Shown piece by piece: positions 46,201 to 54,900 of a stretch of 64,000 bases of DNA. The stretch comes from Micromussa lordhowensis (taxonomy: Eukaryota; Cnidaria; Anthozoa; Scleractinia; Lobophylliidae). The position numbers were made by a program, and so were the translations under genes. The DNA is taken from assembly GCA_964020085.1 (NCBI GenBank), contig OZ026607.1, forward strand, positions 20,427,106-20,491,105, in the 5' to 3' direction. Positions within the stretch are counted from its first letter, which is position 1; each line of letters begins with the position of its first letter. The notes beneath the pieces were generated by a model, which worked only from the letters and a program-made list of their open reading frames with translations, did not search any database and was not told the DNA's origin.

Positions 46201-49054
46201 TTCTTCTATAAAAATGTTATCCACCGCTTGTGTTTTGTGTAGTTTGAGATTAGTCATGCTCAAAACTTATAAGACTTTTTACTACAGAACTATGTCTTTG
46301 GGGAGGAGGAAGGGCAGTAACAAAGTTTTATTCAAGGATGCTCTGGTCCAATGTCAAAGAATTATCCATTTACAGTGATTTTGACAGGAAAGGCTTTCCT
46401 TTTCATACACCTGCTGCTTCTAGCCTGAAGCCCTTTTTACAAAGCTAATTTGGCTCCACTAGACCTTATTTCTTGGATAAATAATCAATAATATTAATGT
46501 TTGAAATCCCTGTCCTATTAAGTCTTATGATACCTCCAGCCTGAAAAAGGTGCACCTTGAGTCAGTTATAGGGAGAAGTCCCTGAGCTTGATGCAATACA
46601 ATAGTGAGGGTACTACACTGTACATATTATAGTGTATGCAAGTAAAATAATAATTTTCTTTCTTGGAAAGAAAAATTATGGTATTTTATTCCTACAGTTC
46701 TTGGTAGTAATTGGTTGTGCTAATCTCACTAGCAATGCAGTAACATTCAAAAGGATTGCATATATGTCTATTCTAACAGTTTTTACGATGATTACAGAAC
46801 ATACTCATGTTGGCAATAATTATCAAGCATTCTCCTCTCATAATTCAAGTTTTGATATCATTTTGTTGAAATCTTGCATTTCTATGAGCGAAAAAGTAAA
46901 TTACAGTTTTGACAAGATGTGAATATTAATGCATTTAAAAACATTCCTAGCCTACAACAGTCTTCAGTCTTTTATTTAGTGAGAAATTTTGCTCTTTTAA
47001 TTGCCAAGTCAAATCTGTGGTCAGACATTAGTAAATGTGACCAAAACCATTGTTATTTCAGATTAGTGAATCGAAAGAAAGCCATACGCTAGAATTCCGG
47101 AAGGATTTATAACTCCGAATGGGATAGGGCTGAGATTGGGACTCGAAACCGGAATACATAGGATGAACAACGACTTTGCAGCGACTTTGCCTTGCAATTC
47201 GCCTTGATCGGAACATGAAATTAAGACCTCTTTTAGCATCCGGTGTGCCGCTGGAATCTTTTGACAGCCTTTTAAATCGAAGAGGCACATTGCCGTCAAA
47301 ATCATTTTGGATTTCTCTCGTAATTTCGTCAACTTTATTCAAGGCATTCTTCAAACGCACAAGGCGATTGTAGCACTTCGTGCGACAAATGGCGAGCTTT
47401 TCGCACCCCACATAAACCAGGGTTCGTACTCTTTCTGGGGCTAAAACTTCAAGGACTTTCCAAGGACATTCCAGGGCGCAATTCCAATTTTTCAAGCACT
47501 CCATCTAGTAAAACATTCCCTTAGAATGTGATACTAGATGATCGGGTTTAAGTGATAACTGCCAGATTTGTTCAAGTGTCAGTCTTTTCTAATTCTTCCA
47601 CTAAGTGAAAACAGTCAAACAGCTAAATTTCAAGGTTTTTCAAGGACCCAATGTACTTTTCACGGACTTTCAAGGCCTTGAATTTTGAATTTCAAATTCA
47701 AGGACTTTCAAGGACTTTCAAGGTGCGTGCGAACCCTGATAAACAGATAAATCAACGTTTGTTGCATGTTTGACCGGTGAGGAAATATTTAAACCACTTT
47801 TTCCAGACATTAATCTTTTCTTTTGCAACTGTAAAGGACTTTTTGCAGAGAATACAAATTTCGCCTCCAAAGGGAATTTTCTTTGGCGTTTCGTTCATGG
47901 CTTATAAGTATGCCAGAGCGGGAAGTCGCGCGTGAGTAGCTGCGAGGAGCACTTGAGTTTCATTCTATCAAGGAATCTGATTGGCCAAAGGGAAAACAAT
48001 AGTCATTACGTCACAGAAATCGTTTCCTGGCTCGGGTTCGCAGACGTTATTTTCGGCAAAACCAAGTGACCGCCGGAAATACGTCTGCGTTCGCAGGCTA
48101 GAACCTCCACCATCTGATTTACTATTTTCCACTTCACTATCTCAAACTCAAATTATTTGAGTTTGAGATAGTGATATCCATCTCCCTACATTGGCCAACG
48201 TATTGAGCAGAATCAGCTGTCGGACTGTTGTAGAGAGATGGCTGGAGGGGAGGTCTTGATTAGAGTGAAAAGAGTGGATTGGGATTTGGCAAATGGCTGG
48301 AACGAATACCAGCTATCATAGAGTGATGACTGCTATATAGAGACTATTAGGGAGGTTCTGTTGTACACAAATCTTCATATGGTTGTGTATGTATTCTTGT
48401 CTTCAGTGAGTTGTTTGCATTCTTTTTTTGCCTGTCTCACTATCATTGATATCAACATTATTTTTACAGAAAAGTGATAATGCACTGACATCAACAGCTG
48501 CTTCTGAGTGCCTTTCTCAGTTTAGCACATTACTGGGGCCATCAATTTTGAGAGGACGAATAGAAATGTACAACCCAAGGTAAACATTTCTATGAAGACA
48601 TGATTGATTAAACATTTCTGTTAACATCATGCATGTGTTTCTGTTTGTTAGTCATTTTGCATGAGGCTACCCATTTGTACTGTAAACTTGCTTTTGATGT
48701 GAGTGCATTCAGGCAACATTATGTCAGCAAAGAAATAGAAAATGCCTCCATGTTTGCCAAGCCTAATGCAAGTATTTTGAGTGTTTTCCCACCATTAAAA
48801 ATAATCCTAGAAGGGAGTTTTAACAGACAAATTTCAAGAGGCATTATTTCAACATTTCAAGGAAATAAAACGAGGGTAAACGTTTTCAGTGGAGTTTGAT
48901 AAAATCCTTTTGGATCCTTTTATAGAATGTAATTATATATTTTTCTTCTGTTCCATTCCTTTAGAGAGGTTCAACTGTACTGAGTGATTTCTCTCTTTCA
49001 TTCTCTTTCAGTTATCTTGATCTTTTGCCTCGGAGTTCTCTAGGTCCTCGGTAG
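23750..49054 (+). CDS. HEAT/ARM-repeat-like protein, 18 exons, family not recognised
   Basis: Exons: 23750-24077, 25428-25672, 26364-26434, 29731-29894, 30115-30233, 31224-31333, 32148-32250, 32806-32892, 33121-33211, 38751-38802, 40259-40368, 40631-40712, 40927-41014, 41515-41615, 42008-42149, 42689-42772, 48470-48579, 49012-49054. All borders are GT-AG, every phase matches, and the total is 2130 nt (709 residues plus TAG). The ATG sits in AAAGATGGCGG. The protein is a string of paired amphipathic helices (LFFENLSDGIPSVRQGAAMS; VLPAMCLNRYYVAEGVR), typical of HEAT/ARM solenoids, with a conserved-looking insert rich in Gly/Arg/Cys encoded by exon 14 (41515-41615). No signal peptide or membrane segment is seen. 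HEAT proteins usually act as scaffolds, but I cannot assign a function. A polyadenylation signal AATAAA lies at 49112, about 60 bp after the stop. The introns are loaded with repeats. Confidence 0.85.
24491..24924. mobile_element. 434-bp MITE with TA flanks in intron 1 of the HEAT-like gene
   Basis: The ends CCCTGGTCCCAGAGGCTTTC and their inverse are flanked by TA at 24489-24490 and 24925-24926. An inner inverted pair carries CTCACTTTCATGC. Confidence 0.75.
26735..27060. pseudogene. Penelope-like element fragments, rearranged
   Basis: The minus strand has MGSPVSVVIAEIVMQHVEE (26962-26906), matching the RT core GSPxSxxIAxxxMxxxE of Penelope elements. The plus strand at about 26990-27055 has a GIY-YIG piece (CSNCQASYIGETGRNL) after a one-base frame change. 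The two pieces face each other, so the element is broken and inverted. Confidence 0.65.
27340..27440. repeat. GC-rich short repeats of the GGGTGCAGC type
   Basis: Several direct and inverted GGGTGCAGC/GAGCAGCACC units lie in an unusually GC-rich stretch (27070-27490) for this AT-rich intron. No family recognised. Confidence 0.5.
28204..28690. repeat. (AAT)n microsatellite plus dispersed repeat
   Basis: (AAT)n at 28206-28262 is followed by GCTCTAAGGCGCTTTACAAT and CATTCCACAGCGTGGGTGCAG. A similar arrangement (TTATATAGCACTAG, AAAAGCGCTTAACAAG, GAATCACAAGAAGATT) lies at 51960-52190, so both are fragments of one dispersed retroposon-like family. Confidence 0.55.
29117..29590. repeat. Inverted repeat with arms of about 117 bp around an open spacer
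   Basis: The left arm (29117-29236) and right arm (29474-29590) are nearly perfect inverses, for example GAGAGGCATCAT with ATGATGCCTCTC. The spacer and left arm keep a minus-strand frame open (29434-29177) with protein-like composition (LGQELLLDFAAWIDLTS), preceded by an acceptor-like AAAACCAG. It lies just upstream of exon 4 of the HEAT-like gene. Confidence 0.75.
30897..31085 (+). mobile_element. tRNA-derived SINE
   Basis: A tRNA-like head has an A box (TAGCTCAGTTGGTAGAGC, 30904-30921) and a B-box-like GTGCTTGAATCCC. The body that follows (CACAACTGCTTAAGTTGTGT ATATAACT, then ATGATC) is shared with 41390-41480. The cloverleaf is imperfect, so it is not a working tRNA. Confidence 0.75.
31415..31930. 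repeat. Foldback repeat rich in AAGGATCTTT units
   Basis: Inverted ends carry CAGGGTCTCTTGAGGATC and AAGATCGTAAAGACCCTTG. The interior has many AAGGATCTTT/AAAGATCCTT units and a different inserted sequence (about 31540-31800). Confidence 0.5.
33291..35414 (+). repeat. Minisatellite A, about 16 units of 121-139 bp
   Basis: The unit core is CCAATGGAATATCATTCATT...GGTGAAATGCATATCATTA...GGCTTCAGGCTGCGAGGGGG. Unit length varies in 9-bp steps because ACGATTGGT is present once or twice. Each unit holds the short palindrome CCATTGGTACCAATGG or parts of it. It lies inside the intron 33212-38750. Confidence 0.9.
35415..38205 (+). repeat. Minisatellite B, about 53 units of 52 bp, with a 156-bp higher-order block
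   Basis: The core is CGCTCGCACGCTTTAAGAAC then GAAGAATATACATTGTATTT. Between about 36000 and 36650 three variant units repeat as a 156-bp block five times (the TATTATATATAGCG variant at 36011, 36167, 36323, 36479, 36635). As 52 is not a multiple of 3, the frames cycle and give spurious ORFs. Confidence 0.9.
38219..38570 (+). repeat. Minisatellite C, three units of about 111 bp
   Basis: GATCGGCTGCCTCCTTTTCC recurs at about 38275, 38387 and 38498. Units hold runs of GGTACCAAT/CCATTGGT, the same core as minisatellite A. Array B thus lies between two arrays sharing a core. Confidence 0.85.
39381..39590. mobile_element. 210-bp MITE
   Basis: The ends CCAGGTTGTTCGGAAGAC and GTGCAACCTGGCC are imperfect inverses. 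A related half-copy lies at 46130-46290 (GGGTTGTTCAAAAGCTGCTTAATGCTAAC). Confidence 0.6.
40034..40199. mobile_element. Short MITE-like inverted repeat
   Basis: GGGGTGGATCCAGGATTTTT...AGGAGGGGGTGCACC faces ACCCTCCCCCTAGATCTGCTCC. No coding content. Confidence 0.5.
41335..41480 (+). mobile_element. Second copy of the tRNA-derived SINE (5'-truncated)
   Basis: The B box GGGTTCGAATCC (41346-41357) is followed by the same body (ACAACTGCTTAAGTTGTGTA) as the SINE at 30897. The A-box half is missing. Confidence 0.7.
42996..43311. repeat. Palindromic MITE with internal 48-bp tandem repeat, target of the large transposon
   Basis: The left arm (42996-43036) carries AAGTGGAAAATAGTAAATCA and onward; its inverse is split by the 4.8 kb transposon and resumes at 48101-48134. 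Inside are a hairpin (43039-43101) and about four 48-bp units (about 43096-43290) that alternate ACAGGTATC and ACATGTATC, a 96-bp higher-order period. Confidence 0.85.
43488..45199 (+). pseudogene. RecQ-like superfamily 2 helicase relic
   Basis: From ATG 43488: MADNLDAAFSLVCDDFGF, a stop, then TLNEHQRNAL, Walker A (LPTGFGKSVVFQALP), a frame change near 43680, motif Ia (VVSPLVSLMKDQV), SPESWL and motif II as AVDETHVI (DETH in place of DEAH), then a donor-like CTG|GTATGT at 43963. Later pieces show a Cys-rich zinc-binding segment (CRRKFLLDFFEVHC...CCDHCSLECKC, about 44478-44590) and an acidic C-terminus (EEFSSDEEDDLLPEDWNDLG, about 45000-45060). There are several stops and frame changes. RecQ-type helicases unwind DNA; here the gene belongs to the surrounding TIR element and is inactive. 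The order of motifs suggests that nearly the whole gene was once present. Confidence 0.8.
45288..45441 (+). repeat. Compound microsatellite (TTATTG)n flanked by (TTA)n
   Basis: About 20 units of the hexamer TTATTG sit between short TTA runs. This produces artefactual poly-Leu and poly-Asn frames. Confidence 0.95.
45720..45910. repeat. SINE-like dispersed repeat fragments
   Basis: GGCACTGTGAGAGTGAAGTG...CCCAGCCAGGGCTCAAGCTC here matches GGCACAGTGAGAGTAAAATC...CCCAGCCAGGGCTCAAACCC at about 52312-52370. It looks like the tRNA-like end of a SINE in reverse orientation. Confidence 0.55.
47058..47898 (-). pseudogene. Cys-rich ORF of the TIR transposon, split by a MITE
   Basis: On the minus strand the ATG at 47898 opens MNETPKKIPFGGEICILCKK. 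The frame changes near 47790 and is then interrupted by the MITE at 47418-47738. After it the frame continues through VGCEKLAICRTKCYNRLVRL and KDSSGTPDAKRGLN to about 47190. The C-x2-C ... C-x6-C-x3-C pattern suggests a zinc-binding N-terminal domain of the element's main protein. The downstream catalytic part is absent. Confidence 0.6.
47418..47738. mobile_element. 321-bp MITE (CAGGGTTCG ends) nested in the TIR transposon
   Basis: The ends CAGGGTTCGTAC and GTGCGAACCCTG are near-perfect inverses. ATAAAC is duplicated at 47412-47417 and 47739-47744. The interior has repeated TTCAAGGACTTTCAAGG units. Confidence 0.8.
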
Positions 49055-50615
49055 TTATCATGGCCATGATGATATGAACAAATCTTATGACAGGAATTTT
49101 TTTTCATTGTAAATAAAATTCAGAATCTTTAGATGACATGTTAATAACATTTAACATCACCTCTTGTTTTGGTAATGTTACACAAGAAAAACTGAAAGAA
49201 TTGATCATTCAAATCAAGTAATAAATGAATTTGACATATTTTCCTTCAAGATGATATTACAATGCTCTGCATATACATATCTGACCATAAAAATCTTATG
49301 TCAAATGTTTAAGTCACTAGATGATGTACCTTCAGGTTGTTACAACCATCAGTAATGAGATCATGTCAAATGAAGTGTTTTTATTAATCAATTGCATAAT
49401 AAAGATCCAACAATTTGCTTGTGTCATCCCAGGTTCTTTTGAGAACCTGAAACCAACTGAGGCTGTGGTCTAAGAGAAATTACAAGGCACCCAAAGGTTC
49501 CCAACCATGAAATCCTGGGTGCCCAGCTCTTAAGCTCAATATGTTTTTCTAGTTGCCCAAAGACAAAAGTTAGTAGCCTGTGGCACCTGGCACTTCTAGA
49601 ACACTGCCCTGTGAAAGAAATGAATTTTCAAGTGGACATCCATTTCATTGTATGTTCACATCAGCTTGTTCAGACAGGGCCTACACATTTAGCCATAGGA
49701 CTTTCTTCCACCCAGTTAATTTTAATTATTTGTTTCTATAATTTGTTTGTCTCTGTCGTAGGCTTTGTAAGGCATAGCGAAGGTGGCAAAAGTCCAAATT
49801 TATTTGTTTCATGTTTGACCAGCCATAAAAAGACAATGCAACATACTTAAAATTGATCACTGTCTTTATTCTTATTACATTACTTGCTGGCAGTGCAAGG
49901 ATATTGTAGGGAGAAATCAGATGTTTATCACTCACTCATTTCATTACAATCAAAGAGGCAAGTAAATAACGTAAAGCCATTTATTATATTTGTTATTAAA
50001 ATAAAACTGAAAATTATGAAGTGTTCCAATACAAATGCACTTTGTAGCAGGTTTGGTTTTGGTCATTTTTCAGAAACTTTATTTCCATTTTTCATTGAAG
50101 CTGATGCAAAGCAATTTACAGGCATACAGCTGAAAATGCAGACATGTTAAGACTCTGCAAAACACTTCACAATAATAGACCATTTCCAAATTACCTCTTG
50201 CCTCTGTTTTGAAACGAGTCCTGGTGCTAAACCTTTCATATGAGGATGAATTTGATGTGTATAAAAATGAACGTGTAGGGGCAACATATTCATATGAATG
50301 GCTTTGCACAAAGACATGTTTTGACACAGAGGCAAAATGCAACTCAGAAATGGTCTATTGTCAAAATTAGATAGTTTTTTATAATAGTAATGCTGTAGAA
50401 AACAATGAACTCCGAGTAGAGCCGCTATGCTTCCCTGTGATAAATACGTATTTGTAGGATAGTATTTGACTGTTGTGAACCATGTTTTGAAACCTCTTTT
50501 CAGATGAGTATAAAATGTTAGATACAGGCATATACAAAAGGTTCAAAGAAGATGTTGGAAGTTTGTAGCTTGAATAAAATACCTAATATTAAAATTGCAG
50601 CCTGAAATAACACAA
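49055..50615. other. Convergent intergenic region
   Basis: Lies between the stops of the HEAT-like gene (plus) and the leishmanolysin-like gene (minus). It holds AATAAA at 49112 for the HEAT-like gene and a MITE at 50174-50359 with ends AATAGACCATTTC and inverse. No other gene is seen. Confidence 0.7.
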
Positions 50616-51899
50616 TCATACCATAAACTTGTGAACCAATATTAAGAGCATTTCAAGACCTAAACCATGTTGGAACAGTATAGAGCATTGACAGCAAGCC
50701 ACAGGAGAGATCTTGGGTACTGGCTGGGAATTTGGGGGGGCGGGTTTTACCTCAGTGGGACAAATAAATCTGCTATCAAGACACACCTCTTGACAAGAAG
50801 GACATATTAACACCCCATGATATTCCCAGTCTTTATCTTGTACAGAAATATTGATATGCTGCCCCTTGTGAAAACACTTAAATTTATAGCCTACAATTTC
50901 AATCTTTAGTGAGTCTAGCTCACATGAATATTTGTAGCAACCACTTCCCCAGTTTGTTGCTGTCCAACGCACACCACAATTCTGCCTGGTCCATTTTCCC
51001 AGTTGTTCAAAACATCGTGAGTTACTTCCATACGATTCCAGAGCATAGTTTTTGTCTTGTTCCAGATTGTTGTGATGTGAGATGCATGAAGAAGTTCTTA
51101 CATCTTTGCCTTGTTTAGTCCATGTGAAAGGCTGATGATATGGACAGTAATCTGCCAAAGCTACAGATCCACCATAATTCTCTTCTGATTTAGCCACTCC
51201 TGGGATAGAACCCGCCAAAAAATTTTGAAAATCACCAGGTAGCTGTTGTTCATACTCGACTAAGTTGCAGCTTGCAACAGATGTCTTGTCAACTGAACAA
51301 CTAGTCTTTGAATTACTGTCTTCCTTGATGTTATTGCAGAATGGAGCCATGGTTTTTCCTGCATCTTTTTGCGCCACCATCCAAGCTCCACAGCTATTTT
51401 TAGCAAACAGGCACCCCAAGTTCTTCCCCCATTGCAAGGGCTCTGCCATATTGTAGTCTACTTTGTACCAGCCAGTGTCTTCCATCAGTGCTAATGTTAG
51501 CCTGGAGAACACAGAGTCTTGAGTGAAGACACCAGTCATTCCTTCATTTCCAAACAGGCGCTTTTCCCAGTGTGCCAACGCAGTCCCTTCACCCCCCTGA
51601 TTTTCGAGTTCAGCTCCCTCTAATGTTGAGCAGTTGAAATGTCTCTGTGCTTCTTCCTTGACTCTTGGCATAACCATTATGTGAACATTGTGGTGCACTG
51701 CACCAGTACGTGTTAACCAGTCAGTCCTTGTCACTTCCTTTGCAGTCTAGCATAAAAAAGAATTAACAGTAAAAATACAAGATATGTGGGAAACAAATAG
51801 TAGTGATAGAAAACGAAGACCCACATTCAAGCCTAGTTAGTAGTAGCCCAAGTGGCTGGCACTTGACTCTAGTGTACATTACCCCTACATGATGATGAC

Positions 51900-51941
<42 letters not shown>

Positions 51942-54900
51942 AATAATAATAATAATAATAATAATATTTTATATAGCACTAGTATCCTTAAAGTTCAAAA
52001 GCGCTTAACAAGTGCAACAAAATAGTAAAATTATAAAAATGCTTTTTTAAAAAGGAATGTTTTAAGTTTGTTTTAAAAAACGGACACTGAGGAGCTGTTT
52101 ATAATGTCAGACGGCAAAGTGTTCTAGAGAGTGGGGGCTGCTAAGGAAAAAGCAAAATTAAAATGAGGAATCACAAGAAGATTTTTAGAGAATGAACATA
52201 GTTGACGAGATGGAACATAAAGTGTGAGTAGAATGCTAATCCCGGCAGGGTTACCCTCAGAATTTTTTTTTTCACTGGTACCCATTTACTCTCCAAGGTG
52301 GATAGATTAGAGGCACAGTGAGAGTAAAATCCAAGGACACAACACAATGACCCCAGCCAGGGCTCAAACCCAAGTTGCAAAATCCAGAGTCTGCATTCCA
52401 ACATTAATCATTAAATCACTTTGCCTCCCACTGTGATCAAAGCTGTTAATAAAATGGGCTAGGTAGCCTGGGAAGCATAAAATAATAATAAATACAGTCA
52501 ACTCTCTCGTAAGTGGACACCCTCAGGAATTGGAAAAAGTGTCCATAAGTAGAGCTGTCTGCTTACAAGAATTATTCCCATAATACGGGAAAAAGGTAAA
52601 AAGGGAAATAAAAGGGGAAAAAGGTAAAAAGGGGAATTATAAATGGTGTCCGTAAGTAGAGCTGTCTATTAGCGGACAGTTGACAGTAGTAAATAATGAT
52701 CAATAATATTATGATAAATCTAAATATAAATAACAGCGATTTAGCCAAGCCTAAAAGCAGAGCTGCTGATTGCAATAAGTTAACAATAAAGGAAAAAAGG
52801 ATTTGATCAGGGATTCTCCAAGGGAAGATTATGCAAGGAATATCTCAGGAAAGAAGTCAACAATGTGCCAGGGGTTAATTTAAAATTTTGCCTTTGCATG
52901 TACCACCTCCCTCTCCCCCAGAGTAATAACCTGGCTTGAGCCTGCAATCAAATCAAAAACCAGTACAGTGAAACCTGTATTAAGCGGACCCCACATTAAG
53001 CAGACACCCTCTATTAAGTGGACACCAGCTTAAGGTGGCTCACTAGTCAAAAAGACCTTTGACATGAAAATGCAACTAAATTAGACAAAACCAACATCAT
53101 GACACTAGTTGCTATGAATGATGACAAACACAATGATGTTTGGGTGTCTTGTTGCCATGGTAACAGTACAAGCCTTGGTATGGTGTCTCAGAGGGTGCTT
53201 TCCTTGTAGCAGTAACTGAGAGAAAACGATAAGTCACACAGGCAAGAAACCATTTTTTTGCAGATTACATTTAGATTGGTCTATGCAATCAACTAAAATG
53301 GCTGGCTGGCATTCAATACTTGCAGAGAAAAAAATCTGGAAAGTTGAAATTTGCAAAAACAGACCTTTTTGGACAATACACAGCACCAGTGTTTTGCCTG
53401 CTGTAGCAAAAGAATTTGCCAGATAAGCATTATTTTAGTTCATTGCATAGAGTGTTCATCAACCTTCAGCCTGAGGCCCAGAAAGCTGGAAATATTAAAA
53501 GCATGGAACATTAAGGATGTCCCTAGCTACCATTTCCATGCACGTCTGAACATTCGAAACTGCATAGGGTTGAGAAAAAAATTCTCCAGGCTTGGTCTTA
53601 TCATTTCTGTAAGCAATTCTAGTGCAGAAGTATTTGTTTTGCACTGAAACAGTGGAGGAAAATAGATGGCAGCACTGTGCTCTTTTTCCGAAAATGTAGA
53701 CAATAGATATTGCAGAAAAACTACATACCGGCTGCAAAACACTACATGGATTTCATGCAAATCTTACCCCACAAGCAAACAGTCTGGACACATCCTTCAT
53801 TAACTCAGTCATTTAATCACAGGGAAATCATTACAAAACAACTCTTCTGCTTCCAACTCAACTGGAAAGTTCGGCCAAAAAAGTCCAGCAAGAGCTTAAA
53901 TAGCTCCTTTTTGTCAGCAATCTCAACCAAGCAGCCAACGAGCAGAAATCTGACCGCATTGCATCCTGGGAAATTAGAGTGTTCTTTGAGCGGGAAAGAC
54001 CTACCTCCAACCAAATGGATATTTTTATATAAGTCTCTGACCAGGCTTCAATAACACACTAAAAGTTTTCCAGTCACTCCCACAATTGATTGAAACTTCC
54101 ATATCTGCCAGTTGAAGCCTGGTGAGACAAGGCTCATTCGCTTTTTGGCCCCTTGTCCATGAATAACAAACTGCCAGTAGCTGCAATCGGGCATCTGGTC
54201 GAAGTTTGTTACATTCACAGTGCCAATAAACAGTTCTTTGGAATTGGCAAGGTTTAAGCCATCTCAGCCCTTAATGATGAGCTCTGGCACCAGCAAATGT
54301 CCCAAAATAATGAAATTTGGTCCAATTCTTGCCCCAAATTACATTAATGCTACACACGATTCTGCCGAACCGAAAGTGAATTATAATGAGCTGAGTAAGG
54401 TCACGTGACCAGCTGCCATCATACATTAAATATGCATGCCAGACTCAGTCCCTCAACCAAAATATTTGCAGAAAAATAGAGCTTTTAAAGTGCCTATGAA
54501 GTGAAAAATAATTTGTGCTTTTTTGAAAGGCCTTTCAAAATACCGAAGAATGGTGTTTTTCTTTTTGAAATATCTTTTTTCGTTTTAGAGATATTGAGGT
54601 TTTTCTATTATGCAAATTAGATCAGTGATGGCGTCATATTGTTGTCAGCGATGTTGTTTTAAAGCTCAGTAGATTATTCCAGATTGATGCATTGACTGTC
54701 TGGACATTATGCTAAGAGCAGTCTTTGATCTTACACCGTGTTACAAAAGGGTTAATAATTAACTATTGTTTCTGAACCTGTTTAGAGCGTTAAGCGGACA
54801 CTAGTGAGGGTCCCAATGGTGTCCGCTTAATACAGGTTCACTGTACTTGGTAGCAGTCAACTTAAAAAAATATGGCCACATGATACTTTTTTTCAAATCA

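Larger units (their letters stand above)
43312..48100. mobile_element. 4.8 kb TIR transposon with RecQ-like helicase and Cys-rich ORF (Academ/AcademH-like?)
   Basis: Inverted ends of 93 bp (three mismatches) start TAGCCTGCGAACGCAGACGT. GAACCTCCA is duplicated at 43303-43311 and 48101-48109. Removing the element and one duplicate restores a perfect 41-bp inverted repeat of the surrounding MITE, which proves the insertion point. Inside are a plus-strand helicase relic (43488-45199) and a minus-strand Cys-rich ORF relic (47898-47058), converging. No DDE-type transposase core is seen, so it is an internally decayed or non-autonomous copy. From memory, a helicase-bearing Academ lineage makes 9-10 bp duplications and has ends starting TA or TG; that fits, but a search is needed. 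Confidence 0.85.

Noticed and set aside
53710..54054. 114-residue ORF inside the mariner-ended element
   Set aside because: No DDE/D motif or helix-turn-helix recognised; composition looks non-coding.
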